64,000 nucleotides of DNA from Acidobacteriota bacterium (GTDB taxonomy: Bacteria; Acidobacteriota; Thermoanaerobaculia; Multivoradales; Multivoraceae), in contig JAPPCR010000005.1 of the NCBI GenBank assembly GCA_028875725.1, forward strand, positions 7,501 through 71,500. Reading direction: 5' to 3'. This document shows, in pieces, positions 1 to 9,277 of the stretch. Position 1 is the stretch's first letter; each line of letters begins with the position of its first letter. The notes under the pieces were generated by a model. That model was not told the DNA's origin and made no database searches. It worked only from the letters and a program-made list of their open reading frames with translations. The position numbers and the translations under genes were made by a program.

Positions 1-773
1 GATTGCGCCACGGTATCGGAAAACACCTCACTGTCCGGACGCGAGAAGTACACATGCTCGAAGACGCAGCGGGAAGCCCTCGCGACCGGCGGCAAGCGGT
101 AGCTCTCGATCTGATCGCCCCGGGCCAGAACGACTTCGCCGCGGTCCAGCTCGCGGAGCGGTCGAGCCTCCAACAGGTCGAAGGCGCAGGTTTCGGACGC
201 GAAGCAGGGCTGTCCGTCGAGTTCCCCCAGAATCAGCGGCCTGAAACCGTGAGGGTCCCGGGCCGCGATCAGACCTTCCCGAGTGATGAGCAGCAGGGAG
301 TAGGCGCCCCTGACGTCGCCCAGCACCCGTAGCAGCGACTCGACGACTTCGTGATGCGGCCGGGTGGCCATCAGGTGGAGAAAGACCTCCGAGTCGCTGG
401 TCGTCTGGAAGATGGATCCCGCCGCCTCCAGCTCGTGGCGCGTCGCCAGGGCGCTCACGAGGTTGCCGTTGTGCACGATGCCGAGCGGGCCCATCGAGGT
501 CATGACGACGATCGGCTGCGCATTCGCGATGACGCTCGAGCCGGCCGTCGAATAGCGGGTATGGCCGATCGCACGATCTCCCACGAGCTCGCTCAGCTTG
601 CGCTCGTCGAAGATCTCGGCGACCTTCCCCATGCCGCGTTCCGCATGGAGCTGCTCACCATCCCACGAGACGATCCCCGCGCTCTCCTGGCCCCGGTGCT
701 GCTGGGCGTAGAGGCCCAAGTATGTGAGGTTCGCCGCGTCCGGCGCGCCCTCAATACCGAAGATGCCGCACAT
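1..773 (-). CDS. purF: Amidophosphoribosyltransferase (PurF), C-terminus outside window
   Basis: Catalyses the first committed step of purine synthesis, making phosphoribosylamine from PRPP and glutamine. About 257 codons are visible, running off the left edge, so the PRPP-binding half is missing. The protein opens MCGIFGIEG: Cys2 becomes the N-terminal nucleophile of the class II glutamine amidotransferase once Met is removed, and there is no propeptide. Further family motifs are QQHRGQESAG, GHTRYSTAG and HNGNL. It starts 6 bases beyond the purL stop (780-782) and is the last visible gene of the purS-purQ-purL-purF series on this strand. Identification is secure; only the missing 3' part is unknown. 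Confidence 0.95.
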   Translation of the reverse strand, partial: MCGIFGIEGAPDAANLTYLGLYAQQHRGQESAGIVSWDGEQLHAERGMGKVAEIFDERKLSELVGDRAIGHTRYSTAGSSVIANAQPIVVMTSMGPLGIVHNGNLVSALATRHELEAAGSIFQTTSDSEVFLHLMATRPHHEVVESLLRVLGDVRGAYSLLLITREGLIAARDPHGFRPLILGELDGQPCFASETCAFDLLEARPLRELDRGEVVLARGDQIESYRLPPVARASRCVFEHVYFSRPDSEVFSDTVAQ

Positions 774-779
774 CCCGGC

Positions 780-3032
780 CTAGCCTACCGCTCGCGGCAG
801 GGCTTCCGTCCAGACCCGCCGCAAGTCGTCGATCGCGCTATCGACCGTGCCGCCGTCGAAGCCCAGCACCAGGCGATCACCTCCCACGTCGCCGATCTCC
901 CTGGCCGGTACTCCACGCGCCTCCGCCGCCGCCAGAAGCTCTTCCGTCCCCGCGGCCGGAACGGTGACGATCGCTCGCGCCTGACTCTCCGAGAACAGTG
1001 CGAGGGGGCCGCAACCGACCGCGCCCCGAAGGCCGATGCCCCGGGCCATCGCACACTCTGCCAACGCGACGAGCAAGCCGCCGTCAGCCAGATCGTGACA
1101 GCCGCTCAGCCAGCCGGCGCGCCGCGAGTACCGAAGCAGCGCGCACAGAGCCGCTTCGGCTTCCAGGTCGACCGCGGGGGGACACCCCGCTTCGACTCCA
1201 TGGAGCAGACGCTGATAGGCCGAGCCCCCGTATTCGCGGCTGTCGGAACCGAGCAGCACCACCCGGTCGCCCGGCCGCCAGAAGCCGCACCCCAGCACCA
1301 GGTGGAGGTCTCCCTCCGCGCCGACGTCCTCCAGCCGATCGATGACGCCGACGATCGCCACCGTGGGGGTCGGGTGGACCGCTTCACCCTCCGTCTCGTT
1401 GTACAGCGACACGTTGCCCGAGATCACCGGCACGTCGAAAGCCCGGCAGGCCTCAGCCATTCCCTCGATGCACTCCCGGAGTTGCCAGGCGATTCCGGGG
1501 TTCTCCGGCGAACCGAAGTTGAGACAGTTCGTCATGCCCACCGGCTCCGCGCCGACCGTCGCCAGGTTGCGAACCGCCTCGGCCACGGCCTGCCGCCCGC
1601 CCATCCGCGGCTCGAGCCAGCAGTAGGACGGGTTGACGTCCGACGTCAGCGCCAGGGCCGAAGGGGTTCCCTTGAGCCGCAGCACGGCGGCGTCGGAGCC
1701 CGGACCGACGATCGTGTTCGACCGCACGGTCGAGTCGTACTGCCGGTGGATCCACCTCTTGTCGCCGAGTTCCGGCGTCCCGAGAAGACTCTTGAGCGCC
1801 CGAAGCGGATCCTCCGGTCCTTCGCAGTCGACGAGCCGCTGGCGCTCGCGAAGGTCCGCGGGAGGGGCCGCCGGCCGATCGTAGACCGGCGCTCCGTCGA
1901 CCAGCGGCTCGACCGGCATGTCCGCAACGGTACGGCCGCGAAACGTGAGACGTGCACGCCCGCTATCGGTTACCCGGCCGATCTTCGACGCTTCGAGGCC
2001 CCATCGGGACAGGATCTCGACCACCGCCTCCTCCTGGCCTCGCTGGGTGACGAAGACCATCCGTTCCTGCGACTCGGAGAGCATGATCTCGTAGGGAGTC
2101 AGAGAGGCCTCGCGCAGCGGCACCAGGTCCAGGTCGAGCTCCACCCCCGCGCCGCCGCGGGCGGCCATCTCGAAGCAGGAGCTGGTCAGTCCGGCGGCGC
2201 CCATGTCCTGGACCCCGAGCACGACCCCGCTCCTCATCGCCTCCAGGCTCGCCTCGAGCAGGACCTTCTCCGTGAACGGATCGCCCACCTGCACCGTGGG
2301 CCTCTTCGCCTCGCTCTCGGCGTCGAACGCCTCCGACGCCATCGTGGCGCCGTGAATGCCGTCACGGCCCGTGCGGCTGCCCGCGTAGAGAATCGGGTTG
2401 CCGGCGCCCGAAGCCGTGGCGGTGAAGATCCTGTCCTCCCGGCACACGCCGAGAGCGAACGCGTTGACCAGGATGTTGCCGTTGTAGGACGGGTGGAATC
2501 CGGTCTCGCCCCCGACGGTCGGGATGCCGACGCAGTTGCCGTAGTCCCCGATGCCGCGCACGACGCCGTCGACGAGATGCCGCATCCGCCCGCCCCGTTC
2601 TCCTTCGATCTCGCCGAACCTCAGCGAATCCAGGCAGGCGATCGGCCGCGCGCCCATCGTGAACACGTCGCGCAGGATTCCACCCACGCCGGTGGCGGCG
2701 CCCTGGTAAGGCTCGATGAAGCTGGGGTGATTGTGGCTCTCCATCTTGAAGGCCGCGACCCAGCCGTGGCCTATGTCGACCACTCCGGCGTTCTCGCCCG
2801 GCCCGTGGACGACCCGCCGGCTCCGCGTCGGGAACCGTCGCAGGTGGATCTTTGACGACTTGTAGGAGCAGTGCTCCGAGTAGAGGGCCGAGGCGATCCC
2901 CAGCTCGGTCCAGGTCGGACTGCGACCCAGCAGCTCGCAGAGTCCGCCGAACTCCTCCCCGGTCAGGCCGTGATCGACCGCGAGGGCCGAATCGACGACC
3001 GGTTCGCCTGCTGCAGAATCCGGCGTCGTCAC
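780..3032 (-). CDS. purL: Phosphoribosylformylglycinamidine synthase subunit PurL (small, PurSQL type)
   Basis: Synthetase subunit of FGAM synthase; it aminates FGAR with ammonia delivered by PurQ. The 750-aa length matches the small PurL used with separate PurS and PurQ, not the 1,300-aa proteobacterial fusion. Motifs include [12 protein letters not shown] near the N-terminus, [16 protein letters not shown], and a glycine-rich PurM-like segment (GGETGFHPS). The frame stays open upstream to an ATG at 3140, but that extension lies over the purQ 3' end and is low-complexity Arg/Gly sequence. The GTG at 3032, a few bases past the purQ stop (3038-3040), is therefore preferred. Translational coupling to purQ is likely. 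Confidence 0.95.
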   Translation of the reverse strand: MTTPDSAAGEPVVDSALAVDHGLTGEEFGGLCELLGRSPTWTELGIASALYSEHCSYKSSKIHLRRFPTRSRRVVHGPGENAGVVDIGHGWVAAFKMESHNHPSFIEPYQGAATGVGGILRDVFTMGARPIACLDSLRFGEIEGERGGRMRHLVDGVVRGIGDYGNCVGIPTVGGETGFHPSYNGNILVNAFALGVCREDRIFTATASGAGNPILYAGSRTGRDGIHGATMASEAFDAESEAKRPTVQVGDPFTEKVLLEASLEAMRSGVVLGVQDMGAAGLTSSCFEMAARGGAGVELDLDLVPLREASLTPYEIMLSESQERMVFVTQRGQEEAVVEILSRWGLEASKIGRVTDSGRARLTFRGRTVADMPVEPLVDGAPVYDRPAAPPADLRERQRLVDCEGPEDPLRALKSLLGTPELGDKRWIHRQYDSTVRSNTIVGPGSDAAVLRLKGTPSALALTSDVNPSYCWLEPRMGGRQAVAEAVRNLATVGAEPVGMTNCLNFGSPENPGIAWQLRECIEGMAEACRAFDVPVISGNVSLYNETEGEAVHPTPTVAIVGVIDRLEDVGAEGDLHLVLGCGFWRPGDRVVLLGSDSREYGGSAYQRLLHGVEAGCPPAVDLEAEAALCALLRYSRRAGWLSGCHDLADGGLLVALAECAMARGIGLRGAVGCGPLALFSESQARAIVTVPAAGTEELLAAAEARGVPAREIGDVGGDRLVLGFDGGTVDSAIDDLRRVWTEALPRAVG

Positions 3033-3037
3033 CGGCC

Positions 3038-3757
3038 TTACCCGCCCGCCGCCGCCAGCGCGCCGAGCCGGCCGCCACCAGCCACCGCGCCAGCCAGGAG
3101 ACCCAGACCGTCCCGGTTGCCCAGCATCTCTTCCGCACATCGCTCGGGATGCGGCATCAGGCCCAGCACGTTGCCGCCAGCGTTACAGATACCGGCGATC
3201 GCCCGCTCCGATCCGTTCAGGTTCGCGGTCGGCTCGCGCCGGCCGGCGCCGTCCACGTAGCGGAACACGACCTGACCGCACCGCTCCAGCTCGTCAAGCG
3301 CCCCCTCGGTGTCCACGTAGTTGCCCTCTGCGTGGGCGACCGGCATCCGCAGCACGTCGCCCTGCCGGTAGTTGGAGCACCAAACCAGATCGTCCCGCTC
3401 GACCCGCAAGTGGACGTCGACGCTCAGGAAACGCAGATCCCGATTCCGCCGCATCGCGCCCGGCAGCAGACCCGTTTCCAACAGCATCTGGAACCCGTTG
3501 CAGATACCAAGCACCCGTCCTCCGGCCTCGGCGTGGCGCCGCACTGCGGCCATGATCGGCGAATGCGCGGCCATGGAACCCGCCCGGAGGTAGTCGCCGT
3601 AGGAGAAACCGCCCGGCAGCACGACCAGTTCGCATCCCTCGAGCGACGTCTCCTGGTGCCACAGGAACGTCGTCTCCTGCTCGAGCACGTGACCCAGCAC
3701 GTGGTACACGTCGTGGTCGCAGTTGCTCCCGGGGAAGACCACGATCCCGCACTTCAT
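3038..3757 (-). CDS. purQ: Phosphoribosylformylglycinamidine synthase glutaminase subunit PurQ
   Basis: Class I glutamine amidotransferase that supplies ammonia to PurL. The 239-aa product begins [16 protein letters not shown], a typical PurQ start, and carries the nucleophile elbow GICNGFQML and a C-terminal catalytic region with MPHPER. An upstream in-frame ATG at 3817 would add 20 residues inside purS and is rejected. The chosen ATG (3755-3757) overlaps the purS TGA as ATGA, so the two genes are translationally coupled. PurS, PurQ and PurL form one complex. Confidence 0.96.
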   Translation of the reverse strand: MKCGIVVFPGSNCDHDVYHVLGHVLEQETTFLWHQETSLEGCELVVLPGGFSYGDYLRAGSMAAHSPIMAAVRRHAEAGGRVLGICNGFQMLLETGLLPGAMRRNRDLRFLSVDVHLRVERDDLVWCSNYRQGDVLRMPVAHAEGNYVDTEGALDELERCGQVVFRYVDGAGRREPTANLNGSERAIAGICNAGGNVLGLMPHPERCAEEMLGNRDGLGLLAGAVAGGGRLGALAAAGG

Positions 3758-4044
3758 TCCGAGACCCACTCCACGGTGTAGTCCTCGACGATCGGGTTGG
3801 CCAGTAGCTGCCGGCACATCCGGTCGACCGCCTCGGTCGCCTGTTCCTCGTCCGCGGCCTCGAGCGCGACCTCGAAGCTCTTGCCGGCGCGGATGCGGCG
3901 TACGCCATCGAATCCGATCCGACCGAGAGCGTCCTCGATCGCCCGCCCCTGGGGGTCGAGCACCTCGGCGCGCGGGTAGACCAGAACCCGAGCCACGAAA
4001 CGGCCTTCCGGTCCTTTTCCGTGGCGACTCGTCTGCGACGTCAA
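3754..4044 (-). CDS. purS: Phosphoribosylformylglycinamidine synthase subunit PurS
   Basis: Small structural subunit that brings PurQ and PurL together in the FGAM synthase complex. The 96-aa frame contains the family core (VYPRAEVLDPQGRAIEDAL, a KSFEVALEA strand, and NPIVEDYTVEW at the end). Most PurS proteins are about 80 aa, so the first 17 residues (MTSQTSRHGKGPEGRFV) may be untranslated and an internal GTG may be the true start. Its TGA overlaps the purQ ATG. It is the first gene of the visible purine operon. Confidence 0.92.
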   Translation of the reverse strand: MTSQTSRHGKGPEGRFVARVLVYPRAEVLDPQGRAIEDALGRIGFDGVRRIRAGKSFEVALEAADEEQATEAVDRMCRQLLANPIVEDYTVEWVSE

Positions 4045-4065
4045 CTCAATCCCTCCCCCCGGCGC

Positions 4066-4944
4066 TCAGCCGCCAACCTCCAGCCAGGGTCCAGGCCGAT
4101 GCTGCTCGGCCACCAGCAGCTTCGCCCGTGAGCGCCGCCGATCGAGCACCGGCTGCACCGCCGCGACCGCGAACGCCGGCGAGTTGTTCGTTTCCGAGAG
4201 ATGACAAAGGACGACCCAGGACAGACGATCCGAAAGCAGAGCCTCGACTCCGGCGGCGGCTTCCTCGTTGCTGAGGTGCCCCCGATTCGACGCGACTCGC
4301 TCCTTCAGGCGCCAAGGGTATGGTCCCGTGCGCAGCATGTCGAGATCGTGATTCGACTCGAGCACCAGAATGTCGAGATCCTGGAGGTTTCGCCACGCTT
4401 CCGGCGTCCGGCAGCCCAGATCCGTCGCCAGCCCAAAGCGATACCCACCGGCGCTCTCGACCACGATCCCGACCGGTTCCCGCGCATCGTGTGACACCGG
4501 GAACACGTCAATCCGGAAGCCGGCGGCGACAAGCGGAACGCCGGGCGCCATCGGACGGGCGAAAGAGCCGAGACCGCGCAACAGCGGCCCCTTGTACGTG
4601 CCGCGCGTGCCGTAGACCGGAACCTGGTGCCGCCTGGCGAAACGGTCGATTCCCCGGCAGTGATCGTCGTGCTCGTGGGTCAGAAGCACCGCGTCGACGT
4701 CGGCGGCGGAACGGCCCACCGCCTCCAGCCTGCGTTCGAGTTCCCGGCACGAGAATCCCGCATCGAGCAGCAGGCAGCCTTCGCCACACTCGACAATCGT
4801 GCTGTTGCCGCCGCTACCGGAGCCAAGCACGGCAACCCGCAGACCCGTGCCTCCGTCCGTCTTACGGCGGCGCGACCGCAGCTTCGATTCGCGGCCGGCG
4901 GCGGCCAGCGCACCGTCGCCGAAGAGCGGAAGTTGCCGGCTCAA
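4066..4944 (-). CDS. YycJ/WalJ-like metallo-beta-lactamase-fold hydrolase
   Basis: A cytoplasmic MBL-fold metal-dependent hydrolase. The zinc motif LLTHEHDDHCRG is at about residues 87-98, after the glycine-rich GSGSGGNST segment; further metal ligands are expected in SHDAREP and LCHLSE. This order and the 292-aa length fit the YycJ/WalJ family, members of which have been proposed to act as 5'-exonucleases in mismatch repair. The first about 34 residues (basic, SRRRKTDGG) precede the usual family start LRVAVLGSGS, so the true start may be internal. It lies between purS and the Omp85 fusion on the same strand, with short gaps on either side. Substrate cannot be read from sequence. Confidence 0.85.
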   Translation of the reverse strand: MSRQLPLFGDGALAAAGRESKLRSRRRKTDGGTGLRVAVLGSGSGGNSTIVECGEGCLLLDAGFSCRELERRLEAVGRSAADVDAVLLTHEHDDHCRGIDRFARRHQVPVYGTRGTYKGPLLRGLGSFARPMAPGVPLVAAGFRIDVFPVSHDAREPVGIVVESAGGYRFGLATDLGCRTPEAWRNLQDLDILVLESNHDLDMLRTGPYPWRLKERVASNRGHLSNEEAAAGVEALLSDRLSWVVLCHLSETNNSPAFAVAAVQPVLDRRRSRAKLLVAEQHRPGPWLEVGG

Positions 4945-4950
4945 GCTCCT

Positions 4951-7863
4951 TTAGAACCGCTGGCCGATCCAGAACGTCGTGCGGCTGTCGGCCGACTCCT
5001 TGAAGTCCCACTGGGTCGCGAAGTCCCAGTGCAGATCGAGGCCGAGCATGCGCACCGTGAGGCCGAAGCCGTAGGCCGCGATCGCGTTGTCCAGCCGGCT
5101 GTTCTCGGAGTCCCAGACGTTGAAGTCCTGGACATCGTCGAACCAGGCGCCGGCGATATCGAGGAAGAAGCGCCCCTGGATCCCCTGGAAAGTCCAGATC
5201 GGCGTCACGAAGAAGTCGATCAGGGGGAAGCGCAGCTCGAGATTCGTGAAAAAGCCGTGGTCGCCGACCATGTCGCGGAAGTCGACTCCCCGCACCGTAT
5301 CCAGGCCGCCGAAGTACACCGGATTGGGGAAGTTGCCGGTTCTCATGCTGCCGAAGAAGCGGGTCGCGAAGACGCTGCGCCGCGTTAGCGGGAAGTACTT
5401 GCGCGCGTCGAGCTGGAAGGTCTGCGTCAGTGCGCCGGACTCCTCGAGGTCCGGGGCGTACTCCGCCGACAGGCGGTAGCGGTGCCCGCTTGAGGGCCCG
5501 GCGGGTCCGAACACCGTCGTGTCGCCGACCAGGGCGGTCTGGATCACCGGGTAGTCATCCTCGCGCGGGGAGATGGTCGGAATCGGCCGTCCGAAATCAT
5601 CCAGCACGAGGTTGAAGTCGTGGTCCCGCGCATACGCCTGATAGTCCAGCTTGCGGCGGATGTAGCCAGCACCCAGCTCGAACCTCCGGTAGAAGCTCAT
5701 CGGATAGGAGATCGAGAAGATGGCGCCGGTCTGCTGGAAGAACGACCGGCCGCGCTCGTAGTACCCGTAGTTGTAGTCGTAGCCGATGTAGAAGGCCCGG
5801 TCGTCGAACAGCGACACCTGCCATTGCAGCCGGTTCGAGAGGTTCAGGTAGGTCACGTTGAACTGGGAGAAGCTCTCGACCGAGGCGAACGTCGTGAACA
5901 GCCGCCGGTCACCCAGGAAGTCCGAGAACTGCAGGTAGACCTGACCCAGGAACGTCTGGTTGTCGTCAACGCCGACCGCGGTCTGGGCATCCTCCAGGAA
6001 CAGTCGCCAACCTCGCTTGTCCTCCTTGTTCGACTCGTCGATCGAGACCTGGATGTCCGGTTCAAAAAGGTCGATCGCCGGGATCGGCTCGGACGTCTCG
6101 CCCAGGTCGACGACCTGGACTTCCCCGATCGGTTCGTCGACGTCCGTCTCGTAGAGGTCGAACCGGCCCTGCCAGAAACCCGTGTACACCAGCCGGTCGT
6201 CGCTCCCGGCCCTGCCCAGCACGGTGGGCTGGAAGCAGCCGGTGATCGCGTTCGTGTACTGGCGAAGCTCGCCCGTCTCGACGTTCAGCCCAAAGATGTT
6301 CTCGGCACCCGTGCGGTCCGACGTGAAGTACACCGTCCGGTCGTCGCTCGAGAAGACCGGGTCCGTGTTGTGGTGCTCGTCGCTGCCCAGGCGAACCCGC
6401 TCCATCGTCTCCAGGTTGAGCCGGAAGAGCTGCCCGTTCTCCCCAGGCAACGAAGAGAACACGAGCCACTGGCCGTCGTGCGAATAGGACGGAGAGCCGT
6501 CGAAGACCTCGTCGTTGGTCAGGTTCCGGATCTCCAGCGATTGCAGATCGAGCTGGAAGATGTCGTACTGCCCGTTCTGGTTGCCGGCGAACGCGATGCT
6601 CCGGCCGTCCGGGCTCCAGGCGGGCGCCGTCTGCTGCTCGATCTCCATGTCGATGACGCGGCGCACTCCCCCGCCCAGGACATTGACGATGGCGAGGGAG
6701 TAGCCCGCCTCCTTGCGTACAAAGGCCGCCAGCGAGTTGCCGTCGGGCGAGAAGGCCAGGTCGCTGCCGTGTTTGCGCCCCAGCGTCAGCATCTGGGCGA
6801 CGTAGTGGCGGAAGTCCGCCGTGTATCCCCGCGTCAGGTTGCGGACCGGCTCGCGCTCCTGGGTGTCGAAGAGAACGATGTCGACGTCGCCCTGGAAGGT
6901 CGAGAACGCCGCCACGAGGTCGCCCGAAGGAGAGGCCACCGGCGACGTCTCCTGGCTACCCTGGGGACGGGTGCGGAACGGCCGCCCGAAGTCGCTCGGC
7001 TCTCCTGTCGCCACCAGTTCGGGCAGGTACCGGTTGCGGAGCCAGCGGCGGAACTCGAGGTCGAAGTCCTCGGGCTCCATGCGGAAGGCCCGTTCGATCG
7101 CCCGGCCCACCCGCGATCCGATCGTGTTTCGGAACTCGAACAGGAAGTCGATTACCCCGTCCGCCCCCCAGCGCTCCTCCATGAAGTCGAAAGCGGCGTG
7201 GCCGTAGCGGTAGGCGAAGAAGCCGCTCGCCTGGCCCGAGGTGATCGGCGGCAGTCGATCGTTGACCACGGCGTCTCGCAGATACATCCGGTCAGACGCG
7301 CTCTCATCCTCTGCGAAGTAGCTCGCCATGCCCTCCATCAACCACTGCGGCGGACTGTTCGTCATGGCCCGCCCCAGGCTTCCGCCGAACAGGATGTGGT
7401 ACTGGAAGATATGCGTCAGCTCGTGCAGGATGAGCTCGTAGAGTTCGACGTCCGGCAGGTCGATGGGCAGGACCATCCGGAACCGCGCTGAGGTGGCGAA
7501 AGCCGCGACTCCCTCCGGGATGAAGTTGATGATCACGTTGTTCTGGAGGAAATCGGAGTGCGTGTTGTAGATGATCAGCGGCGTCGGCTCCTGGATCTGG
7601 TAGTCCAGGTCGAGCGACAACTGGTCGTACGCGCTCTCCGCGAGTGACGCCACCTTCTGCAACTGGGGTTCGCTCTCGGAGTAGTAGTAGATGTCGAAGT
7701 GAGTCGAGTGGTAGATCCGCCAGTCGAAGTCCTCGTAGCGGATCTTGTTCTTGCCGAAGCCCTGCGCCTGCAGGCCGGCGGCCGCGCAGACCAGGAGCGC
7801 ACAGACCAGGGCGGTGACGCGGAGGGCCGGCATGCCGTCCGGTCGGAGTGCTGCTGAACTCAC
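4951..7863 (-). CDS. Exported gluzincin-like peptidase / TolB-propeller / Omp85-type barrel fusion
   Basis: A 970-aa exported protein with three modules. After a signal peptide (hydrophobic VTALVCALLVCAAA, cleavage near LQAQ) comes a peptidase-MA-like domain with HELTH at residues 147-151 and a downstream WLMEGMASYFAE that supplies the third zinc ligand. About residues 290-590 are TolB/PD40 propeller blades (repeated AFSPDGNSLAAF, AWSPDGRSIAF, FSSDDRTVYFTSDR). The rest is a beta-barrel of the Omp85/surface-antigen type, with GGLDTVRGVDFRDMVGDHGFFTN and a terminal aromatic (IGQRF), as expected for an outer-membrane protein. The GTG start at 7863 has a strong AAGGAGG site just upstream, overlapping the previous gene's stop. 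The likely role is a surface- or periplasm-facing protease or assembly factor; this is inferred. Confidence 0.85.
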   Translation of the reverse strand: MSSAALRPDGMPALRVTALVCALLVCAAAGLQAQGFGKNKIRYEDFDWRIYHSTHFDIYYYSESEPQLQKVASLAESAYDQLSLDLDYQIQEPTPLIIYNTHSDFLQNNVIINFIPEGVAAFATSARFRMVLPIDLPDVELYELILHELTHIFQYHILFGGSLGRAMTNSPPQWLMEGMASYFAEDESASDRMYLRDAVVNDRLPPITSGQASGFFAYRYGHAAFDFMEERWGADGVIDFLFEFRNTIGSRVGRAIERAFRMEPEDFDLEFRRWLRNRYLPELVATGEPSDFGRPFRTRPQGSQETSPVASPSGDLVAAFSTFQGDVDIVLFDTQEREPVRNLTRGYTADFRHYVAQMLTLGRKHGSDLAFSPDGNSLAAFVRKEAGYSLAIVNVLGGGVRRVIDMEIEQQTAPAWSPDGRSIAFAGNQNGQYDIFQLDLQSLEIRNLTNDEVFDGSPSYSHDGQWLVFSSLPGENGQLFRLNLETMERVRLGSDEHHNTDPVFSSDDRTVYFTSDRTGAENIFGLNVETGELRQYTNAITGCFQPTVLGRAGSDDRLVYTGFWQGRFDLYETDVDEPIGEVQVVDLGETSEPIPAIDLFEPDIQVSIDESNKEDKRGWRLFLEDAQTAVGVDDNQTFLGQVYLQFSDFLGDRRLFTTFASVESFSQFNVTYLNLSNRLQWQVSLFDDRAFYIGYDYNYGYYERGRSFFQQTGAIFSISYPMSFYRRFELGAGYIRRKLDYQAYARDHDFNLVLDDFGRPIPTISPREDDYPVIQTALVGDTTVFGPAGPSSGHRYRLSAEYAPDLEESGALTQTFQLDARKYFPLTRRSVFATRFFGSMRTGNFPNPVYFGGLDTVRGVDFRDMVGDHGFFTNLELRFPLIDFFVTPIWTFQGIQGRFFLDIAGAWFDDVQDFNVWDSENSRLDNAIAAYGFGLTVRMLGLDLHWDFATQWDFKESADSRTTFWIGQRF

Positions 7864-7872
7864 TGCTCCTCC

Positions 7873-8619
7873 TTAGGGCGTGAAGATCACGCGCGAGACT
7901 TCAATGTCCTTCTGCGTGAAGACGCCCAGGATGCGGTCCTCCAGCGCGTACAGGTTCTCGAACATCCCCTGCAACGGGTCCGCCTGCTCGCCCTCGAAGC
8001 TCTTGAAGTCCTTGAAGTTGTCGTTGTAAATCAGTTCGCCGGTCGAGCCGTCGAAGACCATGACGACGATGTCGTACTCGAAGCCTGTCTGCTCGACGAG
8101 TACCTGCCGGTACATGGTGCGGCCGTCGAAGGGCGAGATGTACTCCTCGGTCCGGTAGCCGGACCGATCCTGGATGTCGAAGTCGAGAGTGCCGGCCAGA
8201 ATGAGGTCCGACTGCGTCGTCTCGCCGAGATTGCGCCAGAAGTCCTCGTCCCTGGCCAGCATCTCCAGGTCGTACGTCGGGTAGTCGATCCGCCCCGCCT
8301 CGACGATCCGCAGGTCCGTCTCGCGACGGAGCACCTTGTTCAGGTAACGCTCGAACTCCCCCTGGACGTCGATGTCCGACCCTTCGATCCGGCCTTCGCC
8401 TTCCTGGCTGACAACCAGGAAGGGCGCCGGCAGCAGCGTGTCGCGGCCGGCCAGGTCGATCCGCGCCCGCATCGGCAGTGTCAGCCTCACCTCAACCGTC
8501 CCTTGGGCACTCGCCGGAGTCGCCGTCAGCGGTGCCAGCAGGCCGGCCAGAAGGCCAGTCGAGGCCACGATCGCCAATCCTCTACTGACGGCCCATCCTC
8601 TACTGGCAGCTTGCGTCAC
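7873..8619 (-). CDS. Exported protein of unknown function, partner of the Omp85 fusion
   Basis: About 248 aa with a signal peptide ending near TPASAQ, followed by a soluble alpha/beta domain. Segments such as DLILAGTLDFDIQD and YDIVVMVFDGSTGELIYND recall periplasmic CsgG/LpoB-like folds, but the resemblance is weak and unproven. The frame is open to a TTG at 8646. The GTG at 8619 is preferred because GGAGGT lies 7 bases upstream of it. Its stop is 9 bases before the start of the Omp85 fusion and overlaps that gene's ribosome-binding site, so the two are probably co-translated and act together in the envelope. Confidence 0.75.
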   Translation of the reverse strand: MTQAASRGWAVSRGLAIVASTGLLAGLLAPLTATPASAQGTVEVRLTLPMRARIDLAGRDTLLPAPFLVVSQEGEGRIEGSDIDVQGEFERYLNKVLRRETDLRIVEAGRIDYPTYDLEMLARDEDFWRNLGETTQSDLILAGTLDFDIQDRSGYRTEEYISPFDGRTMYRQVLVEQTGFEYDIVVMVFDGSTGELIYNDNFKDFKSFEGEQADPLQGMFENLYALEDRILGVFTQKDIEVSRVIFTP

Positions 8620-8701
8620 GCGCGTCACCTCCAACCATCGGGGCAAGCAAGAACCATTCCATGACCTCCAGGCCGACCACTACCGCGAGCCGGGAGAGGA
8701 G

Positions 8702-9187
8702 TCACCGCGCATCGGCAAACGGTCCGCTCGCGCCGCCTCCACCGCTCTCCGGGGAGGTGGGCTGGGCGGCTTCTTCCGCCACGGACGACACCTCTTCGTC
8801 CTCCTCCCGGTCTCCCTTGAAGTTCTGGTAGTACTCGACGAAGCGCGAGTAGTTCCGCCGAACGTCCCGCTCGCGGGGCGCCAGCCGCAGGGCCTGACGG
8901 TAGTAGCCCAGGGCTTCCTCGAACAGACCCAGTGCCTCGTGCGCGACCGCGATGTTGCTCAGGATCGCCGGATGTTCCGGCTCGATCCGGCGAGCCTGCT
9001 CGAACCGGAAAAGAGCCTCGCTCCAGAGGCCCCGGTCGGCCATGTCCACACCGAACTGCCACTGCTGTTTGGCCTCGGGGGCCACCTTGCGCTTCTGCGC
9101 TTCGGCGGCGCCCGAGATCGTCGCCAGGACCAGCACTCCCGCGATCAACGCCAGAACGCGCGGCCGACGGTAAGCAGTGCGCGTCAT
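8702..9187 (-). CDS. Exported TPR-repeat protein
   Basis: A 161-aa protein with an N-terminal signal peptide (RVLALIAGVLVLATISGAAEAQ) and at least two tetratricopeptide repeats: WSEALFRFEQARRIEPEHPA and the following block ending EALGYYRQALRLAPRERD. The C-terminus is acidic, then Gly/Ser-rich and probably disordered. The ATG at 9187 is chosen; the frame runs on to 9397, but that extension crosses dprA. It heads the run of envelope genes leading to the Omp85 fusion, so a periplasmic adaptor role is plausible. It is divergent from dprA, with 90 bases between the starts. Confidence 0.78.
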   Translation of the reverse strand: MTRTAYRRPRVLALIAGVLVLATISGAAEAQKRKVAPEAKQQWQFGVDMADRGLWSEALFRFEQARRIEPEHPAILSNIAVAHEALGLFEEALGYYRQALRLAPRERDVRRNYSRFVEYYQNFKGDREEDEEVSSVAEEAAQPTSPESGGGGASGPFADAR

Positions 9188-9277
9188 CGAGCCAGTATAG
9201 ATCACGGACCTGGAATCCGTCTCTGTCTCTGAGCGCCGTTCCAGGAGAGCCGCGCGATCCGGAAGGAAGGCAGCGCG

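Noticed and set aside
351..2855. 834-codon plus-strand frame opposite purL and purF
   Set aside because: Antisense shadow of a clear purL; low-complexity Arg/Ala/Gly translation typical of high-GC antisense frames.
5620..7491. 623-codon plus-strand frame
   Set aside because: Antisense to the peptidase/Omp85 fusion, which has a signal peptide and domain motifs.
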